Shown here: positions 9,607 to 18,354 of the stretch, in pieces | Numbering within the stretch: position 1 is the first letter of the stretch | Layout of the letters: each line of letters starts with the position of its first letter | Source of the DNA: DATARH01 sp963746885 | GTDB taxonomy: Bacteria > Pseudomonadota > Alphaproteobacteria > ATCC43930 > CGMCC-115725 | NCBI GenBank assembly: GCA_963746885.1 | Contig: CAVVDM010000013.1 | Location: 1-64,000, forward strand | Direction: 5' to 3' | DNA length: 64,000 nucleotides | Made by a program: the position numbers and the translations under genes | Notes under the pieces: model-generated | Told to the model about the DNA's origin: nothing | The model's input: only the letters and a program-made list of their open reading frames with translations | The model's database searches: none

Positions 9607-10846
9607 TTAGCCGAGGACCTTTTCCTGGTGCAATGCCTTGATGTCGGCCTCGCTCATGTCGAGCCAGCTGGCAAACACCTCGTCGGTGTGCTGGCCGAGC
9701 TTGGGCGACGGCTTCAGTTCAGGCGGCTTGCCGTCAAAGCGCACCGGCCAGCTCTCGCATTTCCAGTCGCCGTCCGGATGGTGCATGATCTGCATGATGC
9801 CGCGCTTTTCGAAGCTCGAATCGTTGTACAGTTCGAGCGTGTCGTGCACCGCACCGGCCGGCACCCCGGCGGCGCCGATGATCTTCATCGCCTCTTCCTT
9901 GGTGTGGTTCTTGGTCCACTCGGTGATGATCTCGTTGATGAACCCCTCGTTCTTGTTGCGCTCTTCGTTGGTCGCGAAGCGCGGGTCTGTGATCAGTTCC
10001 TCGCGGCCGATGACCTTGAGCAGACGAGTTCCAGTGCTCGGGGTTGGCGCGGCTGCAGAAGACGTAGACGTAGTCGTTGTAGCCGCCCGGCTTGCACGGA
10101 TAGATGCCGCACGGGGCCGGCGCGCCCGAGGTGCTCTGCGCGCCCATGCGCGGCGCCGCCTTCTTGTCGCCCTGCTGCGACATCACGGCGAACGAGGTGC
10201 GGATGTAGTGCATGACCGCATCCTGCATCGCCAATTGCAGGCGGCGGCCCTTGCCGGTCGCGCGCTTCTCATAGAGCGCGCCGAGGACGCTGATCGCCAT
10301 CAGCATGCCGGTGCCGGTGTCGCCGATCGTGCAACCGGGCTTGACCGGCGGCTGGCCGGGCTCGCCGGTGACACTCATGGTGCCGCCGGAAGCCTGCGCG
10401 ATCATGTCGAAGGCGAGGCTCGTCTCATACGGGCTGCCCTCGCCGAAGCCTTTGACCTGGCAATAGATGATGCCCGGGTTGATCTCCTTCAGTACGTCAT
10501 AGCCGAGCCCCAGCCGCTCGATCGTGCCGGGGGCGAGGTTTTCGGCGAAGACGTCGGCCTTCTTGACCAGTTCCTTGACGAGATCGACGCCGCGCTTGGT
10601 CTTGAGGTCGACCGTCGCCGACTTCTTGTTGGCGTTGAGAATCTTGAAATAGAACAAGTCGGCGGCCTTCGCATCGGTGCTGGCGATGCGCCGGCCGGGA
10701 TCGCCGCGCGACGGGTTCTCGATCTTGACGACTTCGGCGCCGAGCCAAGCCAGCGCTTCGGTGCAGGTAGGCCCCGCCTCGAACTGGGTCAGATCGACGA
10801 CCCGAACGCCGCTGAGGCAAGAAAGGGGTGCGAAATTTCCACTCAT
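9607..10846 (-). CDS. CaiB/BaiF (family III) CoA-transferase, formyl-CoA-transferase-like (one frameshift)
   Basis: Family III CoA-transferase of about 412 residues. The N-terminus shows GVRVVDLTQFEAGPTCTEALAWLGAEVVKIE; within it, AGPTCTEALAWLGAEVVKIE is the classic motif. Then come SATVDLKTKRGVDLVKELV, ADVFAENLAPGTIERLGLG and MQDAVMHYIRTSF, whose Asp matches the catalytic aspartate of formyl-CoA transferase. The C-terminus LGQHTDEVFASWLDMSEADI closely follows the Frc family. The start ATG is at 10846. One extra T near 10024 (AACTCG[T]CTGCTC) breaks the frame. It probably loads CoA onto the acid used by the neighbouring TPP enzyme; oxalate is the leading guess. Confidence 0.82.
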
Positions 10847-10983
10847 CCTTCAGGTCTCCTTCGTCAGGCGGTTCGCCCGAAACCGATTGGGCAACGATAG
10901 CGCAGAAGCTCCTTCGACGGAAATCGCATCTTTCCGCGAACAGGGCCACACCGCGGTCGACAGCGGGGAGTCGGCCGCCAGGG

Positions 10984-12240
10984 TCACGGCATGATCGCCC
11001 CGGGTTCGAGGCTTTCCAGGCTGCGCCCGCGGGTTTCCGGCAACAGAAACAGCATGACCACCATCAGCCCGAATGCCGAGGCGCTGAGGATGCCGATCGC
11101 CGCGCCGAGGCCGGCGCTGACGCTCAGATAGCCGACCATGGTCGGGAAGAACGAGCCGATCGCCCGCCCGGCGTTGTAGCAGAACCCCTGCGCGGTGCCG
11201 CGCACCTCGGTCGGGAACAGCTCGGTCATGAACGGTCCCATCGGCGGGAATTTCATCAAAAGCACGATGAACAACGGGATGCCGAGCCAAAACAGCAGCT
11301 CGTTGTTGAGCGGCAGGAACATGTAGACGAGGACCATCACCAGCGACAGGATCGCCGATAACATGAACGTCCAGCGCCGGCCGATCGCATCGCTGAGCCA
11401 GGAGCCGAGCAGAAAGCCGATCAGCGCGCCGAAAATCTGCACCAGCAGAAAGCCGCCGGTCTTTGGCGCCGAGAGATGATGCACCTCGCGCAGATAGGCC
11501 GGCATCCAGATCGACAGGGCATAGCCGCCGCCCTGCGCGCCGGCGACCATCAGCGAGACCTTGACCGTGGTCCACAGATGCGGGCCGCGAAACGCCGAAA
11601 ACAGGTGTGAGACGCCGATCGGCGCACGGGTTTCCCGATGCGCTTCAAAGACCTCGGACTCGGTGATATGGCGGCGAATCCACAATACGAAGACCGCCGG
11701 GACGAGGCCGACCGCGAACAGCAGGCGCCAGGCCAGCCACTCGGGCAGGAAATAATAGAGCGCGGTATAGACCAGCGCCGCAGCGCCCCAGCCGACCGCC
11801 CAGCCGGTCTGCACCAGCCCGACGCCGCGGCCGCGGTACTTGTCGCGAATCACCTCGCCCATCAGCACCGCGCCAGCCGCCCATTCGCCGCCGAAGCCGA
11901 AGCCGTGCATCGCGCGCAGGATGAACAACTGCTCGAAATTCTGGGCGAAGGCGCACAGGAAGGTGAAGATCGAATACCACAGGATCGTGATCTGCAGCAT
12001 CTTCACCCGGCCGAAGCGGTCGGACAGCGTGCCCGAGAACCAGCCCCCGAGCGACGAGATCAACAGCGTGACGGTGCCGATCAGCCCCGCCTCGCCGTGC
12101 GACAGCCCCCACAGCGCAATGATTGTCGGGATCACGAAACTGTACATCTGGACGTCGAAGGCATCGAGCGCCCAGCCGCCGAAGCAGGCGCCCATCGTCT
12201 GGCGCTCCTTGGCGTTCAGCTCGCGAAACCACGACAGCAT
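10984..12240 (-). CDS. MFS transporter, metabolite:H+ symporter type
   Basis: Intact carrier of 418 residues with 12 membrane helices. The start was set at the ATG at 12240 (MLSWFRELNAKERQTMGA) because GGGGGA precedes it; an upstream in-frame extension to 12321 is not supported. Landmarks are GGWALDAFDVQMYSFVIP in helix 1, GTLSDRFGRVKML in loop 2-3, RAMHGFGFGGEWAAGAVL in helix 4-5 and ELFPTEVRGTAQGFCYNAGR in the second half, the pattern of organic-acid symporters. It faces the same way as the frc/oxc-like pair and could import their substrate. Substrate not determinable. Confidence 0.85.
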   Translation of the reverse strand: MLSWFRELNAKERQTMGACFGGWALDAFDVQMYSFVIPTIIALWGLSHGEAGLIGTVTLLISSLGGWFSGTLSDRFGRVKMLQITILWYSIFTFLCAFAQNFEQLFILRAMHGFGFGGEWAAGAVLMGEVIRDKYRGRGVGLVQTGWAVGWGAAALVYTALYYFLPEWLAWRLLFAVGLVPAVFVLWIRRHITESEVFEAHRETRAPIGVSHLFSAFRGPHLWTTVKVSLMVAGAQGGGYALSIWMPAYLREVHHLSAPKTGGFLLVQIFGALIGFLLGSWLSDAIGRRWTFMLSAILSLVMVLVYMFLPLNNELLFWLGIPLFIVLLMKFPPMGPFMTELFPTEVRGTAQGFCYNAGRAIGSFFPTMVGYLSVSAGLGAAIGILSASAFGLMVVMLFLLPETRGRSLESLEPGAIMP

Positions 12241-12468
12241 GGCATTCCCCCGGATCGTTGTTGTGCCTCCGTTGCGGAGGCGTTGGCGAAATAGTGTCAG
12301 GATTTGGGCGGCGCGAGCCATGCCGGCCGGACATGGCAGCTTTTCCGTAGGCCTCGGTGAGAGCGACGCACGGCCGCGAGCGCACGCGGCCGCTGCGCCT
12401 TGATGTAAGCCCTAGCCGTCTTGGTGCATCCCCGTTTATACGAGGCCGGATTGCCGGGAGGGAGATTG

Positions 12469-12906
12469 ATGCGGCACGGGCGGAAATGGGTACAGGCGGC
12501 GTGCGGGGCTGGCCTGTTCATGCTGTGCTGCCTTGCGAGCTGCCCGAGGCCGGCGTCGGCCGCGTCGTGCGACGAGTACGACCCGCACAGCCCGGCGCAG
12601 ACCACCCGGATCACGCTCGACGCGACCGATCTTGTCGACCGGAGCGGCGACGAGATGCGCAGCTTCGTCGCGACCGGAAGCCTCGGCAAGGTCGACGCCA
12701 CGGTCGTTTCATCGACCCCGCCCGGCATCGTGCGCGACGTCTCGGCGGTGCCGCAGGTGAGCCACCTGTCGCCGGATTACGGCGAGCAGTTGAAGGGGAT
12801 CGCGGTCAGCGTGCATCTGAGGAGGAGCAGCAAGCCGGCCACCGTCGTGCTCAGGCTGCGCCAAGTGTGCGCCCAATATTTCCGCAGCACGTTCCTTTAT
12901 TACTGA
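12469..12906 (+). CDS. Hypothetical secreted protein, 145 residues
   Basis: The ATG at 12469 (MRHGRKWVQAACGAG) follows GGGAGGGAGATTG. The N-terminus is a signal peptide with hydrophobic core GAGLFMLCCLAS and likely cleavage at PASAA, near residue 33. The mature part has a Cys pair (SCDEYDP and RQVCAQYF) and beta-rich repeats of charged and small residues. I recognise no family. It ends 8 bases before the CreA-like gene, so the two secreted proteins are probably one operon. Confidence 0.6.
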   Translation: MRHGRKWVQAACGAGLFMLCCLASCPRPASAASCDEYDPHSPAQTTRITLDATDLVDRSGDEMRSFVATGSLGKVDATVVSSTPPGIVRDVSAVPQVSHLSPDYGEQLKGIAVSVHLRRSSKPATVVLRLRQVCAQYFRSTFLYY

Positions 12907-12914
12907 GCCTACGA

Positions 12915-13388
12915 ATGGTCATGCCGGCGTTGCGCCTATTTCTGCTGTTGCTGGCCGCCGCCGCGCTGGCCCCGTCGGCGCTGGCCGACGATCTGGCGTG
13001 CATCAGCACGACCTTCCGGTTTCTCGGACCCAACGACAAGGTCTGCGTCAGCGCCTTCGACGATCCGAGCGTACCGGGGGTCACCTGTCACATCAGCCAA
13101 GCGCGCACCGGCGGCGTCACCGGCGGGTTGGGGCTGGCGGAGGACCCATCGCGGTTTTCGATCGCCTGCCGCCAGACCGGCCCGATCAACGTGAGCATTA
13201 CCAAGCTGCCGCACGAGCAGGAGGTCTATTCCGCGAAGACCTCGATCTTCTTCAAGCGCACCCACGTCTATCGGATCGTCGACAAGAAGCACAACACGCT
13301 GGTCTATCTGGCGATCAGCGACAAGATCATCGAAGGCTCGCCGCAAAACGCGGTCTCGACCGTGCCCATCATGCCGTGGGGCCATTGA
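12915..13388 (+). CDS. creA: CreA family protein (periplasmic)
   Basis: 157 residues, intact. A signal peptide (MVMPALRLFLLLLAAAAL, cleavage after SALA) is followed by the CreA core: FRFLGPNDKVCVSAFDDP, VPGVTCHISQARTGGV, GLAEDPSRFSIACRQTGPI, TSIFFKRTHVYRIVDKK and NTLVYLAISDKIIEGSPQNA. Four cysteines are conserved. CreA is named from the E. coli cre locus, but its biochemical role is unknown; no creBCD genes lie here. The start was chosen at 12915, 8 bases after the preceding secreted-protein gene. Confidence 0.9.
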   Translation: MVMPALRLFLLLLAAAALAPSALADDLACISTTFRFLGPNDKVCVSAFDDPSVPGVTCHISQARTGGVTGGLGLAEDPSRFSIACRQTGPINVSITKLPHEQEVYSAKTSIFFKRTHVYRIVDKKHNTLVYLAISDKIIEGSPQNAVSTVPIMPWGH

Positions 13389-13419
13389 GACCGATTAGAG
13401 GCGTGTTGTCGGCGCGAGA

Positions 13420-14193
13420 CTAGAACTGGACGCGCTGGGTCAGGGCGCCGTCGATGATCAGGTTGGTGCCGGTGATGAAACTGGCGCGGGGGCTGGCGAG
13501 AAACACGATTGCATCGGCGACCTCCTCGGGCGTGCCCATGCGCCCGGTGGGGTTGCGCGCCAGCATCGACGCGAACATCTCGGGGTTGCGCTCCTCGACG
13601 ACATTCCACACGCCGCCTTTGAAGTAGACGTTGCCGGGTGACACCATGTTGGCCCGCACGTTCTTCGCCGCGAGGTTGCGGGCGAGGCCCTTGACGTAGG
13701 GCACCAGCGCCGCCTTGACCGCGGCATAGGAGCGGGGCGGGCCGTAGATCTCCGCCATCGCGGTGCTGCCGACGACGACGATCGAGGCGGCCCCGGATTT
13801 TACCAGCACCGGCAATGCCGCCTCGATGCCGAACACCGTGCTCATCACGTCGATCTCGAAGCCGCGGCGCCAGGCTTCCTCGTCCATGCCTTGCGCCAAT
13901 GCGCTGACATTGGCGACGAAGATGTCGAGGCCGCCGAGCGTGGCGCTCGCCTCGGCGATCCATTGCCGTTGCGCCGCCAGGTCGCTGACATCGACCGCGC
14001 CGCCGGTCGCCTTGACCCCGGTGCGCGCGAGCGCCGCGACGGTTGCGTCGACCGCGTCGCGATGGCGCGCGCAGATCGCGACGTCGCAGCCCTCGGCCGC
14101 CAGCAGGTTCGCGACGGCGCGGCCGATGCCGCGGGTGCCGCCGGTGACGATCGCCTTCTTGCCTTTCAGTCGCAGATCCATCTCTATCGCCAT
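13420..14193 (-). CDS. SDR family oxidoreductase
   Basis: Short-chain dehydrogenase, 257 residues, intact. The nucleotide-binding motif TGGTRGIG is at residues 18-25, with CARHRD after beta-2, which favours NADP. The usual NNAG is replaced by ANVSA, unusual in the family. The catalytic Ser lies in VVVGSTAMAE and Tyr-Lys in SYAAVKAAL. The C-terminus PRASFITGTNLIIDGALTQ is typical. It stands alone, convergent with the CreA-like gene. Substrate unknown. Confidence 0.85.
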   Translation of the reverse strand: MAIEMDLRLKGKKAIVTGGTRGIGRAVANLLAAEGCDVAICARHRDAVDATVAALARTGVKATGGAVDVSDLAAQRQWIAEASATLGGLDIFVANVSALAQGMDEEAWRRGFEIDVMSTVFGIEAALPVLVKSGAASIVVVGSTAMAEIYGPPRSYAAVKAALVPYVKGLARNLAAKNVRANMVSPGNVYFKGGVWNVVEERNPEMFASMLARNPTGRMGTPEEVADAIVFLASPRASFITGTNLIIDGALTQRVQF

Positions 14194-14331
14194 CCCTTGC
14201 CTGAAACGGTCGCGGCCCCATGCGAAACCCGGGATGCCGCGACCCGCGAAACACCGAGCTTGGCCGGTAGACTACGCCGGCCAGCCGCCCGCCAACAACA
14301 ACCGGCCGCCACGCCCGACAATCCTGCGGAC

Positions 14332-15609
14332 ATGCGCCTCGATCGATCGTTCTTCGCCGCTCGCGGGCGTCCTGCTGCGCTGGCTGCCCCCCTCCCCGGC
14401 GCGCCCGCCGCGGCGGGGCGCTGGGCATTGCTCGCCCTGCCCGATTTCCGCCGGCTGTGGGTCGTCGGCCTCGTCGTGTTCGCGGTGCGCTGGCTGGAGA
14501 TGATCGTCGTCGGCGTGTTTGTCTACCAGCATACCGGGTCGCCCTTCGACGTGGCGCTGATGACGATGCTGCGGATGCTGCCGATGGCGCTGTTCGGCGC
14601 GGTGATCGGCGCCGCCGCCGAGCGGATCGAGCGGCGCACGGCACTCGTCCTGGTCATCGTGGCGATGCTGGCAACCTCGCTGTCTCTGGCATTGCTTGCC
14701 TATGCCGGAAAGCTCGCGGTGTGGCACCTGGCGGTCGCCAGCTTCTGTAACGGCATCGCCTGGGCGGCCGACAACCCGGTGCGCCGGGTCATGATCGGCG
14801 ATGTCGTCGGGCACGAGCACATGGGCGCGGCGATGTCGGTCGATGTCGGCGCCAACAACGCGAGCCGCATGCTCGGCCCGACGATCGGCGGCCTCTTGCT
14901 CGCCGGATTCGGCATCTCAGGCGCATTCACGGTCAGCGTGATGTGCTATGCGATTGCCCTCGCCGCGGCTATTCGCGTGCGCCACCGCAACCTCCTCGTG
15001 GCCGCCGGCGGCGGCGCCGTGCTGGCGCGGATGATCGAGGGCTTTCTGCTGGTGCGGCGCGACCGCAAGCTCGCCGCAACTCTGATCATCACGGTCATCT
15101 ACAACGTGTTCGGCTGGCCGTTCACCTCGATGATCCCGGTCATCGGGCAGGACAGCCTGCACCTCGGAGCGCGCGGCATCGGCATGCTGGCCAGCATGGA
15201 CGGCATCGGCGCGTTCTGCGGCGCGATCGCGATGGCGCTCTATGCGCGGCCGGCAAACTATACCCGGCTCTATATCGGCGGGGTGGTCGGCTATCTGGCG
15301 ATGCTGATCGCGTTTGCACTGGCGCCGAGCGTGCCGCTCGCCGCCGCTGCATTGTTGTTCACCGGGCTGACGAGCGCCGGCTTCAGCGTGATGCAGGCGA
15401 CCCTCATCTACCTCGCCGCGCCGGCAGAGATGCGCAGCCGCATGTACGGCGTCCTGTCGGTGTGCATCGGCGCCGGCCCGATCGGCTTTCTCGGCCTTGG
15501 CATGCTGGCCGACGCGATCGGCGCGCCGTGGGCGACCGCAATCACCGGGCTGCTGGGCTTCGCGGCATTGGCCGCGACGTGGCGTTGGTGGCGCCGGCTC
15601 GACGCCTGA
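14332..15609 (+). CDS. MFS transporter, EntS/MFS_3-like
   Basis: Intact carrier of 425 residues with about 12 membrane helices. The start was set at the ATG at 14332 (MRLDRSFFAARG). LPDFRRLWVVGLVVFAVRW opens helix 1, followed by PFDVALMTMLRMLPMALFG and VMIGDVVGHEHMGAAMSVD. This N-terminus ('FRxLW...', 'P..VAL') is characteristic of exporters related to the enterobactin exporter EntS. Divergent from the SDR gene. Substrate unknown. Confidence 0.8.
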   Translation: MRLDRSFFAARGRPAALAAPLPGAPAAAGRWALLALPDFRRLWVVGLVVFAVRWLEMIVVGVFVYQHTGSPFDVALMTMLRMLPMALFGAVIGAAAERIERRTALVLVIVAMLATSLSLALLAYAGKLAVWHLAVASFCNGIAWAADNPVRRVMIGDVVGHEHMGAAMSVDVGANNASRMLGPTIGGLLLAGFGISGAFTVSVMCYAIALAAAIRVRHRNLLVAAGGGAVLARMIEGFLLVRRDRKLAATLIITVIYNVFGWPFTSMIPVIGQDSLHLGARGIGMLASMDGIGAFCGAIAMALYARPANYTRLYIGGVVGYLAMLIAFALAPSVPLAAAALLFTGLTSAGFSVMQATLIYLAAPAEMRSRMYGVLSVCIGAGPIGFLGLGMLADAIGAPWATAITGLLGFAALAATWRWWRRLDA

Positions 15610-15654
15610 ACGGCGCCGCGACACACCGCTCGCGCGGGACGGCTGACGCGGAGT

Positions 15655-16869
15655 TTACCATGCCTCGCGGCCACGCGTCGGGCGGGCCGTGTGTTGTGCG
15701 CCCTGGGCGCCCTCGCGCAGCGCGCGTTGCTCGGCTTCGTGCTTGTCGAACATCGCCTTGGCGGCGGCGTTGCGCTTGGCGCTGAACTCGTCGCGGTTGT
15801 CGCCGCACCATTGGAAGGAGGCGGCGCGGGTCTCGTTCAGCTTGCTGAAATGCGGCATCACATAGCGGGCATAGAGCTCGTAGGAGCGCTTGGTCGCCTC
15901 GAAATCGGCCCAGTTGTGCGCCTGCTGCAGGAAGGCGCCGAACTCGCCCTGCTTGTCCTGCAGGCGCTCGATCAGGGCGATCGCGTCGTCGGGCGTGCCG
16001 CACACGCCGAAGCGGTTTTCGACGAACCATTCGAGCGCGTCCTGCCCCGGCGGCACGATGAAGCGCGGCTGGTTGTTGTTGAGGTAGCCGAGATAGCGCT
16101 CGAAGCCCCAACGGGCGTTCTTGAAGGCTTGCTCGCGGGTCTCGGCGATGTGCATCGGGCCGACAAGCCTGAGCCGGTTGGCGTCCATCGAGCGACCGTG
16201 CTCGGCGGCGACGTCGTTGGCGATCTGCCAGTTTGAGGCGAGCGCGTCAAAGCCGAACGGGTTGGTCGCGGCGACGCAGATCATGCTGAGGTCGTACTTG
16301 CCGGCAAGCCTTCCGCCCGACGGCGTCATCGCGCTGACGACGGCGACCTCGGGATAGGGCTTGGTATAGGGCAGCAGGTGCAGGCGGCAGCCCTCCATCG
16401 TGTACCAATCGGTCTTCTCGGTGACGCTCTCGCCCTTGAACAGGCGCAGGATCGCGTCGAGCGCCTCGGCCATGCGGTCGCGCTGGGTCATCGGGTCGAT
16501 GCCCATCATGATCGCGTCCGAGGCAAGGAGGCCCGGCCCGGCGCCGAACATGACGCGGCCGCGCGTCATGTGGTCGAGCTGGACGATGCGGTCGGCGGTC
16601 ATCATCGGGTGATGGTAGGGCAGCGAGATGACGCCGGTGCCGAGCCGGATGTGGCGGGTGCGCTCGGCGGCAAACGCGATGAAGATCTCGGGGCTTGAGA
16701 TGATCTCGTAGCCGGCCGAGTGGTGCTCGCCGATCCACGCCTCGTGAAAGCCGAGCTTGTCGAGCCAGGCGATCAGGTCGAGATCGCGCTCGAGGCACTG
16801 GGTCGGGTTTTCCTCGTTGGGATGAAACGGCGGCAGAAAGATGCCGTGTCGCAGGTTGATCTGGCTCAT
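15655..16869 (-). CDS. LLM-class flavin-dependent monooxygenase, limonene-monooxygenase-like
   Basis: Intact, 404 residues. It starts at MSQINLRHGIFLPPFHP (16869). Landmarks are WLDKLGFHEAWIGEHHSAGY, SSPEIFIAFAAERT, RLGTGVISLPYHHPMMTADR, RVMFGAGPGLLASDAIMMG and FVENRFGVCGTPDDAIALI. This is the branch that includes limonene 1,2-monooxygenase and alkanal monooxygenase homologues, which need a separate flavin reductase. No reductase lies beside it. The C-terminal 30 residues are charged and probably disordered. The substrate is unknown; terpenoids are one possibility from family membership only. Confidence 0.85.
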   Translation of the reverse strand: MSQINLRHGIFLPPFHPNEENPTQCLERDLDLIAWLDKLGFHEAWIGEHHSAGYEIISSPEIFIAFAAERTRHIRLGTGVISLPYHHPMMTADRIVQLDHMTRGRVMFGAGPGLLASDAIMMGIDPMTQRDRMAEALDAILRLFKGESVTEKTDWYTMEGCRLHLLPYTKPYPEVAVVSAMTPSGGRLAGKYDLSMICVAATNPFGFDALASNWQIANDVAAEHGRSMDANRLRLVGPMHIAETREQAFKNARWGFERYLGYLNNNQPRFIVPPGQDALEWFVENRFGVCGTPDDAIALIERLQDKQGEFGAFLQQAHNWADFEATKRSYELYARYVMPHFSKLNETRAASFQWCGDNRDEFSAKRNAAAKAMFDKHEAEQRALREGAQGAQHTARPTRGREAW

Positions 16870-17030
16870 CGCGGCCTCGCGCTTCTCGTCTGCGCCGAGA
16901 GTAGCCGACGCGACCGCCGCCGCAAACATTCGCCTGCCGCATGGCCGCCGCGTTTTCGCAACTGCGGCATGTCGGCGCGTTTCATGCTAAAGCCCATGGC
17001 AGAACGCTGCTTGAGGAGCCCGTTGCCACC

Positions 17031-17945
17031 ATGAGCCTGTCCGCCGAAGAATATCGCGAGCATCTTGCCACCACCTCGGTGCGCGCCGGGTTCAGTTTTG
17101 ACGACCTGGTGCTGCCGGAAAGCCACGAATTTCACCTCGGCCGGATGCGCTTTCACTACCTCGATTGGGGCAACAAGCATCTGCCAACCATCGTCTTTCT
17201 GCATGGCGGCGCGCTCAATGCGCATACCTGGGATCTATGCTGCCTCGCGCTGCGCGACGACTATCATTGCGTCGCGCTCGACCAGCGCGGCCACGGCGAC
17301 AGCGACTGGGCGCATGACACCGACTATTCGATCGGCGCCCAGATCGCCGACACCAAGGGCTTTGTCGACCATCTCGGCCTCGACAAGTTCGTCCTCGTTG
17401 GCATGTCATTGGGTGCGATCAATGCGCTCGCCTTCGCGATCGCGCATCCCGAGCGGCTCAGCAATCTGGTGATCATCGATGCCGGCCCCGAGATGCGGCG
17501 GCCAGGGTCGAGCCGCATCCGCGACTTCGTCAACGAGGTTCAGGAAGTCGTCACGGTCGAGGCGATCATCGAGAAGGCGCTGAAGTTCAACCCGCGCCGC
17601 GATCCCAAGATCCTGCGCCGCAGCCTGATGCACGCACTGCGCCAGCAGCCCGACGGCACGTGGCGGTGGAAATACGACACGCGGCGCTTTCAGCGGCTCG
17701 ACCATGAGGCCCACCGCGCCGAGCGCGCCAAGCTCGCCGACGGCCTTGCCCGCGTCACCTGCCCGACCCTTGTCGTGCGCGGCGGCGAGAGCGACGTGTT
17801 TCACGAGGAGGACGCCATCCGCCTCGCGCAGCGTCTGCCCGACGGCAAATTCGTCACCGTGCCGCGCGCCGGCCATACCGTGCAGGGCGACAACCCGAAG
17901 GACCTCGTCGCCGAACTGCGCCGCTTCCTGGCCGGGGATAACTGA
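17031..17945 (+). CDS. Alpha/beta hydrolase
   Basis: Intact 304-residue alpha/beta-hydrolase-fold enzyme. The oxyanion motif is FLHGGALNAHTW, with DQRGHGDSDW after strand 4. The nucleophile Ser sits in VGMSLGAINAL (GxSxG), an acidic residue in VVRGGESDVF and the catalytic His in RAGHTVQGDNP. The start at 17031 (MSLSAEEYREHL) is preceded by GAGGAGC. It is divergent from the LLM monooxygenase and could act in the same route, but nothing fixes the substrate. Confidence 0.85.
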   Translation: MSLSAEEYREHLATTSVRAGFSFDDLVLPESHEFHLGRMRFHYLDWGNKHLPTIVFLHGGALNAHTWDLCCLALRDDYHCVALDQRGHGDSDWAHDTDYSIGAQIADTKGFVDHLGLDKFVLVGMSLGAINALAFAIAHPERLSNLVIIDAGPEMRRPGSSRIRDFVNEVQEVVTVEAIIEKALKFNPRRDPKILRRSLMHALRQQPDGTWRWKYDTRRFQRLDHEAHRAERAKLADGLARVTCPTLVVRGGESDVFHEEDAIRLAQRLPDGKFVTVPRAGHTVQGDNPKDLVAELRRFLAGDN

Positions 17946-17958
17946 GCGGAACCGCCCG

Positions 17959-18354
17959 CTACCGCGCGGCGGCGGGATTGGCCGCCGCGCGACATGGGGC
18001 GATGTCGATCTTGTTATTTCCGACCGTACTGTGGATCGTGCAGCGGTCGCCGCTCTGCGCGATCCGGGCGACGCGGAAATCGTATTCCTTCAGGTTGCTG
18101 CCGAAGACCAGGGTGAACCGGTCGCCCACCGCCACGCGCTGCGGCATGGCGACGTGATGGTAGGTTGAGCAGGACGTATAGACGAGCCAGTTGCGGCACA
18201 TGGTCAAGGTTCCGGTGCCCGGCGTCGTCACTGCGGCGGCGGGACCGGCGGCTGCGGCCGGGACCAACACAACCGACGCCAGCCAGAAGGCCGCTGCCAG
18301 TCCGGCGGCGACTGCGCCGGACAGACGCTTGCGCAGCAGCCGATCAGCCTGCAC
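17959..18354 (-). CDS. Hypothetical secreted protein, 131 residues
   Basis: The GTG at 18354 overlaps the stop of the NHL-repeat gene by 11 bases, so the two are coupled. The N-terminus (MQADRLLRKRLSGAVAAG) leads into a hydrophobic, Ala/Val-rich segment that acts as signal peptide or anchor, ending around VPAAAAG. The mature part has four Cys (MCRNWLVYTSCSTYHH, DRCTIHST, IAPCRAAAN) and a short beta pattern DRFTLVFGSNLKEYDFRVAR. Family not recognised. Confidence 0.55.
   Translation of the reverse strand: MQADRLLRKRLSGAVAAGLAAAFWLASVVLVPAAAAGPAAAVTTPGTGTLTMCRNWLVYTSCSTYHHVAMPQRVAVGDRFTLVFGSNLKEYDFRVARIAQSGDRCTIHSTVGNNKIDIAPCRAAANPAAAR

Noticed and set aside
7933..10215. A 760-codon plus-strand open frame opposite the TPP and CoA-transferase genes
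   Set aside because: It is antisense to two well-supported genes and is rich in Arg/Ala/Asp/His from GC-rich codon shadowing, with no recognisable domain.
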